From: Parvularculaceae bacterium UBA4496
GTDB taxonomy: Bacteria > Pseudomonadota > Alphaproteobacteria > Caulobacterales > Parvularculaceae
Reading direction: 5' to 3'
DNA: 6,107 bases
NCBI GenBank assembly: GCA_002388885.1
Contig: DGNI01000190.1
Span: forward strand, 190-6,296
Positions 5,750 through 6,107 of this stretch are shown piece by piece (the first letter of the stretch is position 1; the number at the start of each line of letters is the position of its first letter). The notes beneath the pieces were generated by a model that was not told where the DNA came from, did not search any database, and was given only the letters and a program-made list of their open reading frames with translations. The position numbers were made by a program, and so were the translations under genes.

Positions 5750-6078
5750 CGGGACGCTTTCTCGTCGTGGCCGGAAACGCCTTCGCGTGCTGCAAGCGCA
5801 GCGGCGACGTCTTCAAGGGTCACATCTGACTTAGCGAGCATAACGAGCAGATGATAGAGAACATCCGCCGCCTCGGCGGTCAGATGTTTTTTGTCGCCCG
5901 AAACGGCGGCAAGCGCCGCCTCGACAGCCTCCTCGCCGAATTTTTTTGCGCATTTCTCAGCGCCGCCCGCCAGCAGCCTGGCGGTGTAGGATGCGTCAGC
6001 GCTCGCGCCCTTGCGCGCGGCAATGGTTGCCTCAAGCCGGGTCAGCATTGCGCCGATATCGTTTTTTGCATCCGCCAT
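5743..6078 (-). CDS. hisE: Phosphoribosyl-ATP pyrophosphatase (HisE)
   Basis: A cytoplasmic enzyme that hydrolyses phosphoribosyl-ATP to phosphoribosyl-AMP and pyrophosphate, the second step of histidine biosynthesis. The all-alpha MazG/HisE-type fold is recognised from SYTARLLAGG, then KKFGEEAVEAALAA with the metal-binding glutamates, then the second acidic helix EAADVLYHLLVMLAK. Numbered from the upstream ATG, the acidic ligands are E51, E52, E55, E71 and D74. It is a stand-alone hisE, not fused to hisI. I choose the ATG at 6078 (111 residues) because GAGGGA (6090-6085) lies 6 nt before it but directly touches the in-frame ATG at 6084, which would give 113 residues. The gene is convergent with the M2 peptidase, and its stop codon lies at the edge of the shared terminator. 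Other his genes, probably hisF, are expected just beyond the window edge. Confidence 0.95.
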   Translation of the reverse strand: MADAKNDIGAMLTRLEATIAARKGASADASYTARLLAGGAEKCAKKFGEEAVEAALAAVSGDKKHLTAEAADVLYHLLVMLAKSDVTLEDVAAALAAREGVSGHDEKASRK

Positions 6079-6084
6079 CGTCAT

Positions 6085-6090
6085 TCCCTC
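6085..6090 (-). promoter_or_regulatory. Ribosome binding site that decides the hisE start
   Basis: GAGGGA on the - strand is separated by 6 nt from the ATG at 6078 and by 0 nt from the ATG at 6084. A zero-nt gap is too short for normal initiation, so the downstream ATG is preferred. Confidence 0.7.
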
Positions 6091-6107
6091 AAACTGCCGG
6101 CGCGGCC
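6089..6107 (-). CDS. Possible last codons of the gene upstream of hisE (hisF?)
   Basis: On the - strand a frame entering at the window edge reads Ala-Ala-Pro-Ala-Val then TGA (6091-6089), 10 nt before the preferred hisE start. Its stop overlaps the hisE ribosome site, an arrangement common in tightly packed operons. In many alphaproteobacteria hisF precedes hisE, so this could be the HisF C-terminus. Five codons cannot establish identity; this is a positional guess. Confidence 0.25.

Overview
The window reads as ordinary chromosomal DNA from a GC-rich (roughly 60% by eye) Gram-negative bacterium, most likely an alphaproteobacterium. This rests on the combination of an ExoD-family membrane protein, an adjacent dsbB-coq7 pair, a Coq7-type (not UbiF-type) ubiquinone hydroxylase, a separate short hisE, and GC-rich terminators with TTCG loops. 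The taxonomic placement is inference from gene content and style, not from a marker gene. I see no insertion sequence, phage gene, CRISPR array or plasmid function.

Layout. (1) 1-1557: the 3' end of a Sel1-repeat protein gene is followed 11 nt later by a gene for a secreted right-handed beta-helix protein, closed by a strong intrinsic terminator. Both read on the + strand and probably form one operon. (2) 1558-1897: intergenic DNA holding a tRNA-Leu(CAA) gene on the - strand, its likely promoter, and a 34-nt two-tier hairpin immediately beyond its 3' end. (3) 1898-3739, + strand: an exoD-like gene, then dsbB and coq7, whose reading frames overlap by 4 nt. (4) 3761-5749, + strand: a possible promoter, then a lipoprotein homologue of angiotensin-converting enzyme (peptidase family M2), ending in a terminator. 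(5) 5743-6107, - strand: hisE, converging on the M2 gene and sharing its terminator, with what may be the last codons of hisF at the window edge.

How the genes relate. DsbB re-oxidises DsbA and passes the electrons to ubiquinone; Coq7 carries out a late hydroxylation in ubiquinone synthesis, so the coupled pair joins a quinone user to a quinone maker. The M2 peptidase next door is exported to the periplasm and carries six cysteines besides the lipidated one, so it is a plausible client of the Dsb pathway. The beta-helix protein is also exported and has four cysteines that group as two pairs. These client links are inference.

I did not find a clearly undescribed system. The points most worth checking are the near-complete set of animal-ACE active-site and chloride-ligand residues in the M2 lipoprotein together with its two extra cysteines, the dsbB-coq7 coupling, the paired cysteines of the beta-helix protein, and the hairpin touching the tRNA 3' end.
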